NCBI GenBank assembly: GCA_903894155.1 | Contig: CAITPF010000343.1 | Location: forward strand, 1-37,515 | Direction: 5' to 3' | DNA length: 37,515 nucleotides | Source of the DNA: an uncultured beta proteobacterium | GTDB taxonomy: Bacteria > Pseudomonadota > Gammaproteobacteria > Burkholderiales > Burkholderiaceae_B | Shown here: positions 1-6,356 of the stretch, piece after piece | How positions within the stretch are numbered: position 1 is the first letter of the stretch | Layout of the letters: every line of letters starts with the position of its first letter | Notes under the pieces: model-generated | Databases searched by the model: none | What the model was told of the DNA's origin: nothing | The model's input: only the letters and a program-made list of their open reading frames with translations | Translations under genes and position numbers: made by a program

Positions 1-1
1 A

Positions 2-382
2 GGAGAGGTTTCACTGATGTTTGACAGCATTTCAACTTCTTACCAGCAGATCAAGACCGGGAAACTCAAGGCAATCGCGGTGTCCGGGGCTACGCGTTCA
101 GCGATTCTTCCGAATGTGCCGACCATTGCCGAATCCGTGCCGGGTTTTGTCGTGGATGGGTGGTATGGAATTCTGGCACCAGCCGGAACGCCCGATGCAA
201 TTGTGCAGAAACTCAGCAAAGCTTTTGCCGAGGCTGCGAACGTGCCTAAAGTGCGCGCTCAGCTCAACGACAACGGTTATGAAATCGTAGGCTCGACACC
301 AGACGCATTCGCAAAGCACATCGACTCCGAACTTGCGCTCTGGGGAAAGGCCGTCAGGGACTCCGGGGCAAAAATCCAGTAG
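2..382 (+). CDS. Bug-family (TctC-like) periplasmic solute receptor, 3' part only
   Basis: The window opens inside this gene. The reading frame is open from base 2 (in-frame codons before the first ATG read G-E-V-S-L), so the ATG at 17 is an internal Met and the true start lies to the left. The visible part gives about the last 126 residues. The sequence M-F-D-S-I-S-T, the segment LKAIAVSG, 'LPNVPTIAES' and the 'GWYGILAPAGTP' stretch are typical of the C-terminal half of Bug receptors. These are periplasmic binding proteins of tripartite tricarboxylate transporters and are greatly expanded in Burkholderiales. The ligand (usually a carboxylate) cannot be told from this part. No membrane-subunit genes follow, so it looks like an orphan receptor, as is common for this family. 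No clear terminator with a T-run is visible after the stop. Confidence 0.9.
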   Translation, partial: GEVSLMFDSISTSYQQIKTGKLKAIAVSGATRSAILPNVPTIAESVPGFVVDGWYGILAPAGTPDAIVQKLSKAFAEAANVPKVRAQLNDNGYEIVGSTPDAFAKHIDSELALWGKAVRDSGAKIQ

Positions 383-468
383 TGCCTCATGTCGGCGCAA
401 GGCGCCTCTCGAATGCTCGCTTGGGCAAGAGCAGGGCGGTATCGCACTGCGCATGATCACAGGCACCA

Positions 469-658
469 GAACGCAGCAGAACCTTGAGGCAAAAAGTTGT
501 AGCTAAACAACGCTGAGCCGCACCCCGGAATCCAAAAAGTGTGTCGCGACTGTGTCAATGACCACTTTTTGAGCAGGGTGCTCGGAGAGCCAAGATTCTA
601 GTGGTGCCCGGGGCAGGATTCGAACCGGCACGTCTTGCGGGGGGGTGAGTCCCCTGCG
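469..658. repeat. Direct repeat copy A (tRNA-Leu 3' part plus downstream spacer)
   Basis: This stretch is a second copy of 1445-1639. Over 469-601 it aligns without gaps to 1445-1577 at an offset of 976, with about 18 mismatches in 133 bases by hand count (about 86% identity). Similarity then continues into the tRNA-like part, where copy A is 5 bases shorter. Conserved inside both copies are a small inverted repeat GAGCA/TGCTC (571-583 here) and an 8-base palindrome (543-550). The two copies flank the mntA-hepT pair. Confidence 0.85.
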
Positions 659-672
659 CCTGTCGCTATCCC
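602..672 (-). pseudogene. Decayed tRNA-Leu remnant
   Basis: Read on the minus strand, this is a damaged copy of the tRNA-Leu at 1578-1662. The 3' part survives well: T-loop TTCGAAT, then CCCGGGCACCA. The anticodon-stem strand GCAGGGGACTCA is also kept. However, the anticodon region has lost bases, the T-stem has a mismatch, and the 5' acceptor strand no longer pairs with CCCGGGC. It should not fold into a working tRNA. The hepT stop codon lies immediately beside its ruined 5' end. Confidence 0.75.
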
Positions 673-681
673 AAGATGGCA

Positions 682-1059
682 TTACAAATTATTTGGCTTC
701 GATATTTTTTCAGCGGCATGGATGAGTCCAGGCATTTGAAGAAGAAGGGCAGGAACTGCGGTTTGTACGGTATCCCAAACCACCTCCAAGTTGATGTCAA
801 AGTAGCCATGAGCAAGTCGGTTACGCATTCCACGCAGACTGCGCCATGAAATGTCGCCGTGGGCAGATGCGAATTCAGGGAATTTATCCATGACCTTGGT
901 TGCAGCCTCTCCGATCACAATCAAATTCATCACGACCGCCGCTTGTGTGCGCTTATCGCCGAGAAAATCTTCCTGATTGATCCCTTCTGCAAAGCTGCAC
1001 GCATCAAATGCCGCTGTTTGTATATGCCCAAGGTAATCGGTAAGCCAACGCTCTTTCAT
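682..1059 (-). CDS. hepT: HepT-like HEPN toxin (DUF86), RNase
   Basis: This 125-residue protein matches the DUF86/HepT family, the toxin of the MNT-HEPN toxin-antitoxin class. The active-site signature RX4HXY is present as R-N-R-L-A-H-G-Y, within SLRGMRNRLAHGYFD. In characterised systems the Arg/His pair forms the RNase site of a HEPN dimer, and the Tyr is modified with AMP by the partner MNT protein. Its ATG overlaps the mntA stop in an ATGA tetranucleotide (1056-1059), so translation is probably coupled. It lies between the two copies of a tRNA-Leu repeat and looks less GC-rich than neighbouring housekeeping genes, which suggests acquisition. The function is inferred from family motifs. Confidence 0.9.
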   Translation of the reverse strand: MKERWLTDYLGHIQTAAFDACSFAEGINQEDFLGDKRTQAAVVMNLIVIGEAATKVMDKFPEFASAHGDISWRSLRGMRNRLAHGYFDINLEVVWDTVQTAVPALLLQMPGLIHAAEKISKPNNL

Positions 1060-1346
1060 ACTGGGATGGCTTCGTCCAGGACTTGTTGTCTAAACTTGAC
1101 CGGCAGATCTTGAGGTGTGAGCAGGTCAACTGGAACACCCAGCAATTCTTCCAGTTCAACTTGAAGGCCACCAAGGTCAAAAAGCGTGGCGCCCGGAAGT
1201 GCGTCAACGAGGATGTCGATATCGCTGCCATCCTGATCCAAGCCATGAAGCACGGATCCAAAAACGCGTGGGTTTGCAGCACGATAACGTCCCGTGACTT
1301 CACGCACGGCTATGCGCTTCAATTCAAGTGCGGCTGATGGTTTCAT
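1056..1346 (-). CDS. mntA: MntA-like nucleotidyltransferase antitoxin
   Basis: This 96-residue minimal nucleotidyltransferase carries the GSX10DXD signature: F-G-S, ten residues, then D-I-D within SDIDILVD. This is the catalytic motif of the MNT superfamily. In studied MntA-HepT pairs the enzyme transfers AMP from ATP to the HepT active-site Tyr and so silences the RNase. It is the first gene of the two-gene operon and overlaps hepT by four bases. No strong Shine-Dalgarno is visible before the ATG. A 13-base palindrome overlaps the start codon and a TATAAT box lies 28 bases upstream, so autoregulation at the promoter or start is possible but inferred. Confidence 0.9.
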   Translation of the reverse strand: MKPSAALELKRIAVREVTGRYRAANPRVFGSVLHGLDQDGSDIDILVDALPGATLFDLGGLQVELEELLGVPVDLLTPQDLPVKFRQQVLDEAIPV

Positions 1347-1380
1347 GATGAATCATCAAACTGGGTGGTGGTTAATTATA
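1346..1380 (-). promoter_or_regulatory. mntA-hepT promoter -10 box and possible operator
   Basis: On the minus strand a perfect TATAAT lies at 1380-1375, 28 bases before the mntA ATG; I see no convincing -35 hexamer. Between it and the start, bases 1346-1358 form TGATGAATCATCA, a perfect palindrome around a central A that touches the start codon. Such a site could bind an autorepressor, but the binding protein is unknown. Confidence 0.5.
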
Positions 1381-1444
1381 AATTGGGCTGCTTTGTAAGA
1401 GTGTGGCGTCTTGCAGCAGCGTGCAACGGAATTCAACAGACGGT

Positions 1445-1639
1445 GAACGCAGCAGAACCTTGAGGCAAAAAGTCGAGGCTAAACAAGGCTGAGCCACACT
1501 CCCGAATTCAAAAAGTGTGTCATGACTGTGTCGCTGAGCACCTTTTGAGCAGGATGCTCGGAGAGCCTTGATTTTAGTGGTGCCCGGGGTCGGAATCGAA
1601 CCGACACGCCTTGCGGCGGGGGATTTTGAGTCCCCTGCG
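1445..1639. repeat. Direct repeat copy B (within tRNA-Leu and its downstream spacer)
   Basis: This is the partner of copy A (469-658). It covers the 3' part of the intact tRNA-Leu and 133 bases downstream of it. The small inverted repeat GAGCA/TGCTC is at 1547-1559. The 8-base palindrome at 1519-1526 reads GTCATGAC, where copy A has GTCGCGAC, so both copies stay self-complementary despite two base changes. Confidence 0.85.
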
Positions 1640-1662
1640 TCTACCAATTTCACCACCCGGGC
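1578..1662 (-). tRNA. tRNA-Leu (anticodon CAA)
   Basis: The minus strand folds as an 85-nt class II tRNA. The acceptor strand GCCCGGG pairs with CCCGGGC, followed by the discriminator A and an encoded CCA. The anticodon stem GGGGA/TCCCC holds the loop CTCAAAA with anticodon CAA (reads UUG). A long variable arm built on GCCGCAAGGC is present, and the T-arm has TTCGATT. A TACAAT box on the minus strand (1707-1702) may belong to its promoter. Confidence 0.96.
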
Positions 1663-1869
1663 CAGAGCAGGGCGCGAGCGCGCCTCGGCAGAATGATTGT
1701 TATTGTAAAGCGTTCAGGAATTTTTGCTTCGACAGGTGCACATCGCCATCACGAGTACCCTTTAGGGCTCGCGTGCCCAAGGGCGACATGTGCCCAATCC
1801 CGCCCTGTGTACGACAATCTGACGCGCAATCACGTTTTTCACATGAGCATTGCTTAAGAATTAAGGGTT

Positions 1870-1885
1870 TGGCACGAGTATTGCT
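1870..1885 (+). promoter_or_regulatory. Sigma-54 (RpoN) promoter, -24/-12 type
   Basis: The sequence TTGGCACGAGTATTGCT (1869-1885) fits the sigma-54 consensus YTGGCACGRNNNTTGCW at every defined position. GG at 1871-1872 and GC at 1883-1884 have the required spacing, giving a predicted start near 1896. That leaves an untranslated leader of about 95 bases before the DUF1028 gene. I could not identify the enhancer-binding site. The rest of 1663-1990 contains no gene that I can support. Confidence 0.75.
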
Positions 1886-1990
1886 TGTCCCGCTTGATGC
1901 GGGGCGGTCCGTCCCGATCCGTAGACGACACGAAACTTGCTGGCACCCGGCGTAGGTCCGCCGGGGCGGGCAGCAGTGTAAGGAGATGTC

Positions 1991-2707
1991 ATGACCTGGT
2001 CGATACTCGCGCGTGATGCGCGGGGGCACTTCGGAATGGCGATTGCGAGCCGTTTTTTTGCCGTTGGCTCTTTATGTGTGCACGCTCGCCACGGTGTTGG
2101 CGCGCTGTCGACGCAGGCGTTGCTCAACCCGCTGTACGGACCCGCCGGGCTAAATCGCCTTGCGCAGGGGGACACGGCTGCGCAGGCGATTGCCTCCGTC
2201 ATCGCCGGCGACCCCGGTCGCGAACATCGCCAGATTCATGTGTTGCCCGTCAATGGATCTGCTGCTGCCCATACCGGTGCACAATGCATCGCGTGGTGTG
2301 GCCACATCGAGGGCAAGGACATCAGCGTGGCCGGAAACATGCTGGCAGGCCCCGAGGTGCTCGAGGCGACGGCGCAGGCCTATCTGGCTGGCGAAGGCAC
2401 GCCGATGGCGCAGAGGCTGCTTGCGGCGATGGACGCCGGGCAGGCCGCAGGGGGCGACAAGCGCGGCAAGCAGGCCGCTGCCCTTAAGATCCTTGCTGAC
2501 GAAGACTATCTGCAACTTGATCTGCGGGTTGACGACCATCCAGAGCCTTTGACAGAACTGCGCAGGCTGTACACAGTGAGCCTTGAGCGATTCCAGCCGT
2601 TTCTTTCCTGCTTGCCAGGTCGGGGGCGCCCGGCCGGCATCACGGATCGCGCACAAATTGAGGCTGTCATCGAGCAATTTCACGCCATGTCTTCCAAAGG
2701 CAGGTGA
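1991..2707 (+). CDS. DUF1028 family protein (Ntn-hydrolase-like fold)
   Basis: This 238-residue protein has the hallmark DUF1028 N-terminus: SILARDARGHFGMAIASRF, then GVGALSTQALLNP, then the central GNML segment and the LDLRVDDHPEPL region near the C-terminus. DUF1028 proteins are thought to resemble Ntn hydrolases and often sit with peptide-type ABC transporter genes, as here; the reaction is not established. An AAGGAG five to six bases before the ATG supports the start. It is the first gene after the sigma-54 promoter and is followed after 85 bases by the solute-binding protein, so it probably belongs to the same transcription unit. A hydrolase acting on the imported substrate is plausible but inferred. 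Confidence 0.88.
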   Translation: MTWSILARDARGHFGMAIASRFFAVGSLCVHARHGVGALSTQALLNPLYGPAGLNRLAQGDTAAQAIASVIAGDPGREHRQIHVLPVNGSAAAHTGAQCIAWCGHIEGKDISVAGNMLAGPEVLEATAQAYLAGEGTPMAQRLLAAMDAGQAAGGDKRGKQAAALKILADEDYLQLDLRVDDHPEPLTELRRLYTVSLERFQPFLSCLPGRGRPAGITDRAQIEAVIEQFHAMSSKGR

Positions 2708-2792
2708 AAATCTGCTGAGTCGTCCATTGAAGTCCCGGCAGGCAGGCAGCCGTTCGCCACACCATTCCAGAAATCCGACAGGGGATCGCATC

Positions 2793-4304
2793 ATGAAGCA
2801 AGGTATCCGTAAGGCGTTTGGCGTTGCATTGATGACGCTTGTTCCAGTGCTCAGCGTGGCCCAGGTCTTGCGCATCGGTCTGGCCGAGGATCCCGACGTC
2901 CTGGATCCAACGCAGGCGCGCACCTTCGTTGGCCGGATTGTCTTTTCAGCGCTGTGCGACAAACTGGTCGACATCGACGAGAAGCTCAACATCGTCCCGC
3001 AACTGGCGTCGAGCTACCAGTGGGCCGACGACAGCAAGTCGATTACCTTCAAATTGCGCGATGGGGTGACATTTCATGATGGCGAGAAGTTCGACGCGGC
3101 GGCAGTGAAATACAACATCGAGCGGCACAAGAATCTCAAGGGCTCGAACAGGTCGGGCGAATTGCGCCCCATTTCGTCGGTCGACGTGATCGATCCGCTG
3201 ACGGTGCGCCTTAACCTCGCGGCGCCCTTTGCCCCGCTGCTGGCCGCGCTCGCAGACCGCGCGGGCATGATGGTTTCACCGAAGGCAGCCGAGGCCCTGG
3301 GCGACAAGTTTGCGACAAGCCCGGTCTGTTCCGGCCCGTTCAAATTTGTCGAGCGGATTGCGCAGGACAAGATCGTACTTGAGCGCTTCGGCAATTACTG
3401 GAACAAGGACGCCATCCATTTCGACAAAGTCATTTACGTCCCGATTCCGGACGCGACTGTCCGCCTGGCCAATTTGCGCGCCGGGCAACTGGATTTCATC
3501 GAGCGCGCCGCCTCGAACGATTTTGCGTCGATCAAGAAGGACAGCAAGTTGAAGTCCTCCAAGATTACCGAAATCGGCTATCAGGGCATTACGATCAATA
3601 TCGACAAGAGCGATCGGGCCAAACAGAATCCGCTGGGCCGCGACGCGCGCGTGCGCGAGGCGTTTGAACTTTCGCTGGATCGCCAGGGGATCGTGCAGGT
3701 GGCGATGGATGGCCAGGCCACCGCCGGAAACCAGTGGGTGCCGCCCGGCAATTCCTATTATGCCAAGAACGTCCCGATCCCGAAGCGCGATGTTGCGCGC
3801 GCCAAAGCCCTGCTCAAGGAGGCCGGGGTGACCAACCCCACGTTCACGCTGATGACACCGACCACGTCTGATTCGCAAAAAATCGCGCAGGTTGTGCAAG
3901 CCATGGCCAAGGAGGCCGGCTTTGATGTGAAGATTCAATCGACGGAGTTCGCGACTTCGCTGAATCTCGCCGATAAGGGCGACTTTGAAGCCTATGTGCT
4001 CGCCTGGAGCGGCCGCGCCGATCCGGATGGCAATATCTACAGTTTCGCCGCTTGCAAGCAGCCCCTGAATTACGGCGGGTATTGCAAGCCCGAGACGGAT
4101 GCGCTGCTCGATGCATCCCGCTCCAGCCTGAATCCCGCTGATCGACTCAAGAGCTATGAAAAGGTTGCCGTTGCGCTCGATGGCGAGCGCCCGATTGTCT
4201 ATCTCTTTCATCGTGACTGGCTCTGGGCATATACGCCCAAACTCGGCGGCGTGAAGGAAATCCCGGATGGATTGCTGCGTATGACGGGCCTGAAATTCAA
4301 CTAG
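2793..4304 (+). CDS. ABC transporter solute-binding protein, family 5 (peptide/opine/nickel type)
   Basis: A 503-residue periplasmic binding protein of the DppA/OppA class (SBP_bac_5). Residues 1-23 form a signal peptide (K, R, then a hydrophobic core ending VLSVAQ). The mature protein begins LRIGLAEDPDVLDP and contains the family regions WADDSKSITFKLRDGVTFHDGEKF and VREAFELSLDRQGI. I chose the ATG at 2793 because the signal peptide starts there and AGGGG lies upstream; the frame is open further 5' but overlaps DUF1028 and has no signal sequence. Two permease genes follow, so it delivers substrate to that inner-membrane channel. The ligand cannot be assigned; small peptides or glutathione-like compounds are possible. 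Confidence 0.93.
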   Translation: MKQGIRKAFGVALMTLVPVLSVAQVLRIGLAEDPDVLDPTQARTFVGRIVFSALCDKLVDIDEKLNIVPQLASSYQWADDSKSITFKLRDGVTFHDGEKFDAAAVKYNIERHKNLKGSNRSGELRPISSVDVIDPLTVRLNLAAPFAPLLAALADRAGMMVSPKAAEALGDKFATSPVCSGPFKFVERIAQDKIVLERFGNYWNKDAIHFDKVIYVPIPDATVRLANLRAGQLDFIERAASNDFASIKKDSKLKSSKITEIGYQGITINIDKSDRAKQNPLGRDARVREAFELSLDRQGIVQVAMDGQATAGNQWVPPGNSYYAKNVPIPKRDVARAKALLKEAGVTNPTFTLMTPTTSDSQKIAQVVQAMAKEAGFDVKIQSTEFATSLNLADKGDFEAYVLAWSGRADPDGNIYSFAACKQPLNYGGYCKPETDALLDASRSSLNPADRLKSYEKVAVALDGERPIVYLFHRDWLWAYTPKLGGVKEIPDGLLRMTGLKFN

Positions 4305-4334
4305 AACAAACCGCCTGTCGCCCAAGCCGAAGAA

Positions 4335-5279
4335 ATGTTTGCATTTTTCGTTCGTCGACTCGTTTCGTTGCTGCCCACGCTGGTCTTCGTGTCGATGCTT
4401 ATTTTCGGCCTGCAGCAACTGCTTCCGGGCGACCCGGCGCAAATTCTCGCGGGCGAGGACCAGAGCCCTGAATTGATCGCGCATCTGCGGGAAAAGCTCC
4501 ATCTCGATGAGCCTTTGCCCGTACGCTACTTTTACTGGGTGAGCGGGGTGGTGCGCGGCGATCTGGGCGAGTCGGTTCGAACGCAGCAACCTGTCCTTGA
4601 ACTTATCATCCAGAAGCTCCCCGTGACGGCGGAGCTTGCCATTCTTTCCATGCTGATCGGCTTGCTGATCAGCATTCCGGCTGGCGTCATCTCGGCGATA
4701 CGGCCGCGTTCGTTCTGGGACTATTGCGCCACGGCGTTTGCCTTCTCAGGGTTGTCCATTCCGCACTTCTGGCTGGGGATCCTGATGATCCTCCTGTTTT
4801 CCGTCGACCTGGGCTGGTTGCCCGCCTCTGGCTACGTCAGCCCGTTCGAGAATCTGAGGGAAAACCTGGCAGCCATGGCCATGCCGGCCTTTGTGCTGGG
4901 GACAGGAATCTCGGCAGTACTGATGCGCCATACGCGAAGCGCCATGCTCCAGGTGCTGGGCGCGGATTACGTGCGCACCGCGCGTGCCAAGGGCCTGAGC
5001 GAGCGCGTCGTCGTGCTCAAGCACGCGTTGCGCAATGCTTTGACGCCAGTCATTACGCTTGGTGCGCTCGAGTTTGGAACCCTGTTGTCAGGCGCGGTTC
5101 TGACCGAGCAGGTGTTCACGATCCCCGGGTTTGGCAAACTAATCGTCGACGCCGTGTTCAACCGGGATTATGCGGTGGTTCAGGGCGTGGTCCTGGTGAC
5201 CGCGACTGCCTATATCCTGCTGAATCTGATGGCGGACATGGCCTATTTTTTCGCTAACCCGCGCCTTCGACACGCATGA
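4335..5279 (+). CDS. ABC transporter permease, DppB/GsiC type
   Basis: This 314-residue inner-membrane permease starts with the typical MFAFFVRRLVSLLPTLVFVS segment followed by LLPGDPA. Several hydrophobic helices follow, and the cytoplasmic EAA-loop region that contacts the ATPase is visible as ADYVRTARAKGLSERVVVLKH. The C-terminal TIPGFGKLIVDAVFNRDY is a family signature. It lies 30 bases after the binding-protein gene, and its stop overlaps the next gene in ATGA. It should form a heterodimeric channel with the DppC-like protein encoded next. Confidence 0.94.
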   Translation: MFAFFVRRLVSLLPTLVFVSMLIFGLQQLLPGDPAQILAGEDQSPELIAHLREKLHLDEPLPVRYFYWVSGVVRGDLGESVRTQQPVLELIIQKLPVTAELAILSMLIGLLISIPAGVISAIRPRSFWDYCATAFAFSGLSIPHFWLGILMILLFSVDLGWLPASGYVSPFENLRENLAAMAMPAFVLGTGISAVLMRHTRSAMLQVLGADYVRTARAKGLSERVVVLKHALRNALTPVITLGALEFGTLLSGAVLTEQVFTIPGFGKLIVDAVFNRDYAVVQGVVLVTATAYILLNLMADMAYFFANPRLRHA

Positions 5280-6193
5280 CGCACATTCCGTCCCCCGCGG
5301 TGATCACGGCTCACCCGATGTCGCCGACAGACCAAGCGCGGCGAGAGGCGGGCCCCTGGAAGCGCGCTTTTCGCAAACTCATGCGCAATCGCCTGGCGAC
5401 GCTGGGGCTGGCGACGATCCTGTTCTTCATGCTGCTTGCGCTTCTGGCTCCCTGGGTGTCGCCCTATGACCCGCTCGCAACGAACTGGGGCGCGATTCGC
5501 AAGGCGCCGAGCATGGAGCACTGGTTCGGAACCGATGAGCTTGGACGCGACGTGCTGTCGCGCGTGATCTGGGGTACGCGTGCATCGATGCTTGCGGGGG
5601 TAGTGTCGGTTTTCATTTCGCTCGTGGCAGGCGTGACGATCGGCTTGCTTGCCGGGTTCGTGGGCGGCGTGTTTGACGGCGTGATCTCGCGCATCACAGA
5701 CGCTTTTCTTGCGTGTCCTTTCCTGATCCTCGCCATTGCGCTTGCCGCGTTTCTCGGCCCGAACCTGACCAATGCGATGATCGCGATCGGCGTATCGGCG
5801 GCACCGATTTTCGTTCGGCTGACCCGGGCCCAGGTCCTGAACGTCAAAGTGGAGGACTACATCGAGGCGGCGCGCGCCATCGGCTGCCCGCCCTCGAGGA
5901 TCGTGATGTCACATATTCTGCCGAACGTCACCGCTCCGTTGATTGTGCAAACCACCCTGGCGATCGCCGCCGCCGTGATTGCCGAGGCGAGTCTTTCCTT
6001 TCTCGGGCTCGGTCAGCAGCCGCCGGACCCGAGTTGGGGAAGCATGCTGAATACGGCCAAGAATTTCATGGAAGACGCTCCCTGGATGGCAATTTGGCCA
6101 GGGCTCGCCATTTTTGTCCTGGTGCTTGCTTTCAATCTGCTGGGCGACGGCTTACGCGACGCGCTCGATCCGCGTAGCCGCCAGTCGATCTAA
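5276..6193 (+). CDS. ABC transporter permease, DppC/GsiD type
   Basis: The second permease has 305 residues. A cytoplasmic N-terminal tail leads to the first helix (LATLGLATILFFMLLALLAPW), then SPYDPLATNW and the family motif HWFGTDELGRDVLSRVIWGTR. The EAA loop reads VEDYIEAARAIGCPPSRIVMSHILPN. Its ATG overlaps the dppB-like stop (ATGA), indicating coupling. A later ATG at 5317 is possible. No ATP-binding subunit gene follows: the next gene is htpG with its own promoter. The transporter must therefore borrow ATPases encoded elsewhere. Confidence 0.94.
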   Translation: MTHIPSPAVITAHPMSPTDQARREAGPWKRAFRKLMRNRLATLGLATILFFMLLALLAPWVSPYDPLATNWGAIRKAPSMEHWFGTDELGRDVLSRVIWGTRASMLAGVVSVFISLVAGVTIGLLAGFVGGVFDGVISRITDAFLACPFLILAIALAAFLGPNLTNAMIAIGVSAAPIFVRLTRAQVLNVKVEDYIEAARAIGCPPSRIVMSHILPNVTAPLIVQTTLAIAAAVIAEASLSFLGLGQQPPDPSWGSMLNTAKNFMEDAPWMAIWPGLAIFVLVLAFNLLGDGLRDALDPRSRQSI

Positions 6194-6217
6194 TCGATTG
6201 AAATAATTGATTTTTTT
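6192..6217 (+). terminator. Weak AT-rich intrinsic terminator after the ABC operon
   Basis: The stem AATCGATT (6192-6199) pairs with AATTGATT (6205-6212), with one G-U pair, around the loop GAAAT. It is followed by five further T residues. It overlaps the stop codon of the last permease gene. The stem is weak, so termination may be partial. Confidence 0.45.
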
Positions 6218-6246
6218 GCACGCCTGACGCCCAAGCGCGCCCGCGC

Positions 6247-6271
6247 CTTGAAATTCGTGTTTTGACCCCCA
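6247..6271 (+). promoter_or_regulatory. Sigma-32 (heat-shock) promoter of htpG
   Basis: CTTGAAA (6247-6253) is followed after 13 bases by CCCCA (6267-6271). This fits the RpoH pattern CTTGAAA - 13 to 15 bases - CCCCAT, with the last position off. It lies about 85 bases before the htpG start, as expected for a heat-shock chaperone gene. Confidence 0.7.
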
Positions 6272-6356
6272 GAACTAGGCCCGTATGGCCCCGCAGTCTC
6301 ATCGTCAGACTGGTCGGGTGGCCGATCGTTCAGTGGACAACTTTTGAGTGAGCACC

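Noticed and set aside
602-672. A second functional tRNA-Leu
   Set aside because: The acceptor stem cannot pair, the anticodon region has lost bases and the T-stem is mismatched; only the 3' part is well kept.
3276-4589. A 437-codon reading frame antisense to the binding-protein gene
   Set aside because: It is the shadow of a high-GC gene; it has no family resemblance, crosses into the permease gene and lacks a ribosome-binding site.
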